From: Corbicula japonica
Taxonomy: Eukaryota; Mollusca; Bivalvia; Venerida; Cyrenidae
DNA: 64,000 bases
Direction of reading: 5' to 3'
Assembly (NCBI GenBank): GCA_038501625.1
Contig: JAZAYU010000934.1
Location: 56,160-120,159, forward strand
In this document: one piece after another, positions 60,778-64,000 of the stretch
Position numbering within the stretch: position 1 is the first letter of the stretch
Layout of the letters: the number at the start of each line of letters is the position of its first letter
Program-made: the position numbers and the translations under genes
The notes under the pieces: generated by a model
What the model was told of the DNA's origin: nothing
Database searches by the model: none
The model's input: the letters and a program-made list of their open reading frames with translations, nothing else

Positions 60778-61962
60778 CTAATGCTGAGAAGCTTCTGTAG
60801 AAGAGTCGGTTAAATCACCAAGTTCCCTGATAGGCAAGGATTTCACAGTGTACATTTTGTCATCTATGTAAAGTTTGTCCATGTCCAAGACAGCACGCTT
60901 TTTAAGTGCCCTTGCTTTTACAAGAGACGGGATAAGTAATTTACGCCTATCCTGTATCGCTTTCGGAAACTGATCACTGACGCCGTGACTTATAGAATCT
61001 TTCATAAGAAAAACTTTATTTTTAACAGTATCTTTATCAGGGGAATTGTGGAATTTGGCGATAATCGGTCGCTTTTTGCCTGGTCTGTATTTTCCAATAC
61101 GATGGGCACGATCAATCTTAATATCAGGTTGTTCAAGCAGAAGATCATCTTTAAAGAAATTATGTAAAGTTTCTTTACAGTTTTCAGTTTTCCTTTCCTC
61201 TCCGGTGGGAAGTTCATCAAAGTCATAAAACAAAAGATTTTCACGCATTGATCTAGCCTGAAGCTGGATTAAATCTTCGGACAATCGTTCATTGTCAGAT
61301 TTTACCTGTGAGAGGTCATTTATTAACTGTTGTTTAGCCGCACGCTCTTCACGTAGTTCACGCTCAAAATTCAGGTGCTTTGACCTAATTTCATCACACT
61401 GTTGAGAGTCGTGCGCTCGGCTAACCTCGAGATCAATGACTTTACTGTTACAATCTTTTAAATTACATTCCAATGTGGTGACTCTTACATCAATACGAGA
61501 TATTTGTTGAGACAGAGTAGATAGTGTAGATTCAATTTTATCCAATTTTTGCAGCCGCCTTTCGATATTATCCAATTTCTCCATTAGCGAGTTTTGAAAA
61601 CTTGGCTGCTGCCAATATGCAGTATGGGGAGGTGGGAGAATACCAGGCGTATTAGGAGCACAGTTCATGTTCATAACAGGTTGTGCCATATACTGCTGCT
61701 GTTGTGGAGACGTGTAATATTGACTCCCTGGTGTGGTACCCGGATAGGGCGGTATCTGTTGAAGCAGACTTTGCGAAAAACTCTGGGTAGGGGAAGTCAT
61801 GTTCGGAGTTTGGGAAGTTGAACTGTTTGACATGATAGCGGAATATGAATCGACAGTTGACTGTCTTTTATCAGGAATAACACTGACCGAACTAGGCGAC
61901 GAATCTGACTTTTTCCGTTTCTGTTGGGCCGATTTTGTTTTCTTTGTCCTTGAAGGACCCAT
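60778..61962 (-). CDS. LINE ORF1: coiled-coil RNA-binding protein
   Basis: 394 aa from the ATG at 61962 (MGPSRTKKTKSA); the frame is open 8 codons further upstream but only from a TTG. There is a basic N-terminus (KKTKSAQQKRKK), then a Ser/Pro/Gln-rich low-complexity stretch, a coiled coil at roughly residues 125-235 (LDNIERRLQKLDKIESTLSTL...), and an L1-type RRM with SMRENLLFYDFDE and the following acidic helix. A conserved C-terminal domain contains KIDRAHRIGKYRPGKKRPII. Such proteins trimerise and chaperone the LINE RNA. It ends ...EASQH followed by TAG, directly joined in frame to ORF2. Confidence 0.88.
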   Translation of the reverse strand: MGPSRTKKTKSAQQKRKKSDSSPSSVSVIPDKRQSTVDSYSAIMSNSSTSQTPNMTSPTQSFSQSLLQQIPPYPGTTPGSQYYTSPQQQQYMAQPVMNMNCAPNTPGILPPPHTAYWQQPSFQNSLMEKLDNIERRLQKLDKIESTLSTLSQQISRIDVRVTTLECNLKDCNSKVIDLEVSRAHDSQQCDEIRSKHLNFERELREERAAKQQLINDLSQVKSDNERLSEDLIQLQARSMRENLLFYDFDELPTGEERKTENCKETLHNFFKDDLLLEQPDIKIDRAHRIGKYRPGKKRPIIAKFHNSPDKDTVKNKVFLMKDSISHGVSDQFPKAIQDRRKLLIPSLVKARALKKRAVLDMDKLYIDDKMYTVKSLPIRELGDLTDSSTEASQH

Positions 61963-62100
61963 GGGAGAACTTAGAAAAACAACCAATATCAGTCACATTC
62001 ACACATATAAATACATCCATACAGTAGAACAAACGATAGTTCACAACAGTATTGATAAAACTGATCACTACTAGTTCACATATTGGTATAATATCCAAAT

Positions 62101-64000
62101 TATCCATATTTATTTTTCAAATCAAAATGTGTGACCGCCATATTTTGCGCATGCGTACAATCAATACCATTTCTTTCAACGAGACTAGAGTACCTTAGGT
62201 TAAATCAAAAGGATGACCACGATGACAGAAGTAAAGGCATCTAAACGAGCTTCTTTTTTCTTGTTCAAGATTACCAGAGAAATCTTAATAAACTTTTAAA
62301 TCCCTTTCGAACAAACAAATTGGAAAACATGATGGGCAATCACTAAACATGTAGAACAATTTCCTTTTGGGTTTAACGAATTTCGAGGAGAATGATATTA
62401 CAACGCGGAGAAATAACCCATTTTGGTACCTCTACTCCTGTTGTTCTGTTGTGCAATATGGCGTTTATTGAAATATTCAACGCTGTTTAAATTATAGAAA
62501 AGCGAACAAGCTGTGAAACATATATCGTATCATTATAGTCGATGTTGCGAGTGGTACATTACCATCCAAAACTGTCTAATGGTATAAGTGCACACTTACC
62601 ATTTTTTATCATTTCAAAGAAAAATTATCTAAATAACTAGACAGCTTGGCGATTAAACAATAAAAACTATTTGAAAATCTAGCATTGGTTTTTATTTATT
62701 ATGCCATCCATCCACAACGATATACGCCATTTCTTGGAATTCCTCGATCGGCAGCAGAAATCAAAATTTTTAAAATCGATACTATTTTTCTCATTACTTC
62801 CGGCACCAGACTTAAAGAACGTGATTTACTTTTTGTAACTATGGAAGGTTAAACGACTTATGCCTTCGAAAGTGCCGTCATAATGCTTGAAACTGGTACA
62901 ACTTTACATTCAATTTGGTAAAAACACCAATTTTATGTTATTCGTAAATACAAAACCCACATATCAAACACAGCTGACATATGATTTTTGTATATTTCGG
63001 AAATTTTGGGTTTCTCATTCGTGTTTTGTATGAACGCAAACTTTGAGTGCAACCTTTTAATTTCAAATTATTGAAGTGTAATTAAATAAAGAATATATTA
63101 AAATTATTTCACATATTTACATTGTCTTAAATTTGAACACAACCTATCTTAAGATTTTAACAAAATACTATACATTTTTTAAAATTTCAAATTATTGACA
63201 GAGGTGTTAACAAAGAAAATGACTTTGCAATAAATTACTAATAAGTATTTGTTTACTGTGGATGCACGTATATTTATGGGCATAACATTTCGTATTTTTC
63301 GTTTAAAACCATTTTCGTGGGTACTTAATTTCGTTGAACTCAATTTTGTTTATTTCGTGGACGTTTTAAATTCGTGTATTGATGTGCCCACAAAATCAAA
63401 GAAAATTTGTACCTCACGAATATTAATGATCTTACAGTAAATGATTTTTTTATATCTCTGTCCTCAAAATGTACTCAAAATACTTGTTAATGTAACATTA
63501 AGTACAGATAACATGTTTAAAATTGCCCGTCACTAATCATATTCAGCCATATCTAATGGCCAGGTTCAATAATCAACAACACTCCAGTTTTGTATAAATG
63601 GCAAACAAAGTTTTAACCCAAATAACACAGTCTTAGTAATGGTAATACAATGCTTATTTTAAAAAGTAAGCATGTAATAATCTTCAGTATTACACTTTAA
63701 AACTTATGTTTGTTCATTCACATACTTATATTGTCTTTCAATTTTAGATATCAAGAACTATAGTTCATTCTGGATGGGTCTGCCAATATAAACACGAGGT
63801 CAGATTATAATACAAATAAACAAAATATGCAACGATAAACATTTTATTTTGATAATTTCCCGTGAATTAAAAAAAATCCCGGTGAAAAATTGGTATTTTA
63901 CTGTTTTCAAGCAGTACACTATCATTTTTCACTGTTTTTTCACGTTGGTACCTAAACGCACATAACATTCCCAGGGAGAACGTTTACATGATGTAGAAAA
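62101..64000. other. Gene-free right end of the window
   Basis: 62101-63250 shows no gene or repeat I recognise; the LINE's 5' end may lie in the first 100 bases. A MITE lies at 63252-63441. The remainder is AT-rich. Confidence 0.4.
63252..63441. mobile_element. 190-bp MITE-like repeat ('TTTACTGTGGAT...')
   Basis: Starts TTTACTGTGGATGCACG and ends AATGATCTTACAGTAAA, an imperfect inverted repeat. Internally it has repeated 'ttcgtgg(g/a)' strings, and on the other arm 'cccacaaaa' and 'cctcacgaa'. This pattern resembles a short element common in bivalve noncoding DNA. Family name uncertain. Confidence 0.6.

Larger units (their letters stand above)
57258..62100 (-). mobile_element. Near-complete LINE with L1-like ORF1
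   Basis: Read on the minus strand: a 5' region (from about 62100, end undefined), ORF1 (61962-60778), a single TAG, ORF2 (60777-58321, then 58342-57428 after a frameshift), a 3' UTR of about 150 bp, and a tail of AACTTG repeats (about 57279-57258), which is the usual kind of short-repeat 3' end for such LINEs. Endonuclease, reverse transcriptase and a C-terminal Cys-rich motif are all recognisable. ORF1 is fully open and ORF2 has a single visible break, so the copy is fairly young. Confidence 0.9.

Noticed and set aside
60778..61986. LINE ORF1 start at 61986
   Set aside because: That codon is TTG. The first ATG, in good context, is at 61962.

Overview
This looks like nuclear DNA from a mollusc, most likely a bivalve. 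The sequence is AT-rich with sparse, intron-split genes and dense, diverse transposable elements. It carries a tandem family of RING-less B-box/coiled-coil/NHL-propeller (TRIM-like) genes, a BEL/Pao retroelement remnant, a Pearl-like element with about 161 bp internal repeats, and short '...GGGGCATAA...' and '...TTTACTGTGGAT...' repeats of the kind common in bivalves. I cannot name the species.

Host genes. Four TRIM-like loci lie on the minus strand in one array. Locus A (3972-5629) is a decayed pseudogene. Locus B (23307-25853) is an intact two-exon gene predicted to encode 568 aa. Locus C (29395-32276) keeps gene structure and length but has one in-frame nonsense codon. Locus D (36907-41305) is intact and also 568 aa. 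In B, C and D exon 1 is exactly 344 nt. It holds two zinc-binding B-boxes and ends in the same phase-2 AG|GTAT donor. Exon 2 holds the coiled coil and the propeller. Flanking DNA is duplicated with the genes and falls into two types: A and D share one, B and C the other. The window's first 2.6 kb matches the upstream flank of D, so the array probably continues to the left.

Mobile DNA, left to right. 7.98-9.74 kb is a large foldback element studded with an 18-bp near-palindrome. 11.01-15.69 kb is a young LTR element with 670-bp LTRs, TG...CA ends, a 4-bp target duplication and a polypurine tract, but no gag-pol. 17.2-22.3 kb is a broken BEL/Pao element; a 1137-bp TA-flanked DNA transposon sits inside its gag zinc knuckle. 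An ATC microsatellite lies at 19.5-20.2 kb. 33.1-34.2 kb is an insertion with a regularly spaced TGTCAGGTACGTTAA motif. 38.75-39.79 kb is a Pearl-like element in the intron of gene D. 45.9-47.0 kb is a 5'-truncated LINE fragment. 48.1-50.0 kb holds two hAT-like elements, one with a nested MITE. 50.79-50.98 kb is a TTAA-flanked MITE. Several hairpin elements follow (51.7-51.9, 55.2, 63.3 kb). 57.26-62.1 kb is a nearly complete LINE on the minus strand, with ORF1 and ORF2 in one frame separated by a single TAG.

The strongest leads are the single-amber ORF1/ORF2 arrangement, the foldback element, the coding-incompetent but young LTR element, and several insertions whose empty site can be read inside this window. 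I saw no convincing tRNA, rRNA or CRISPR array. Splice sites, element ends and mismatch counts were read by eye.
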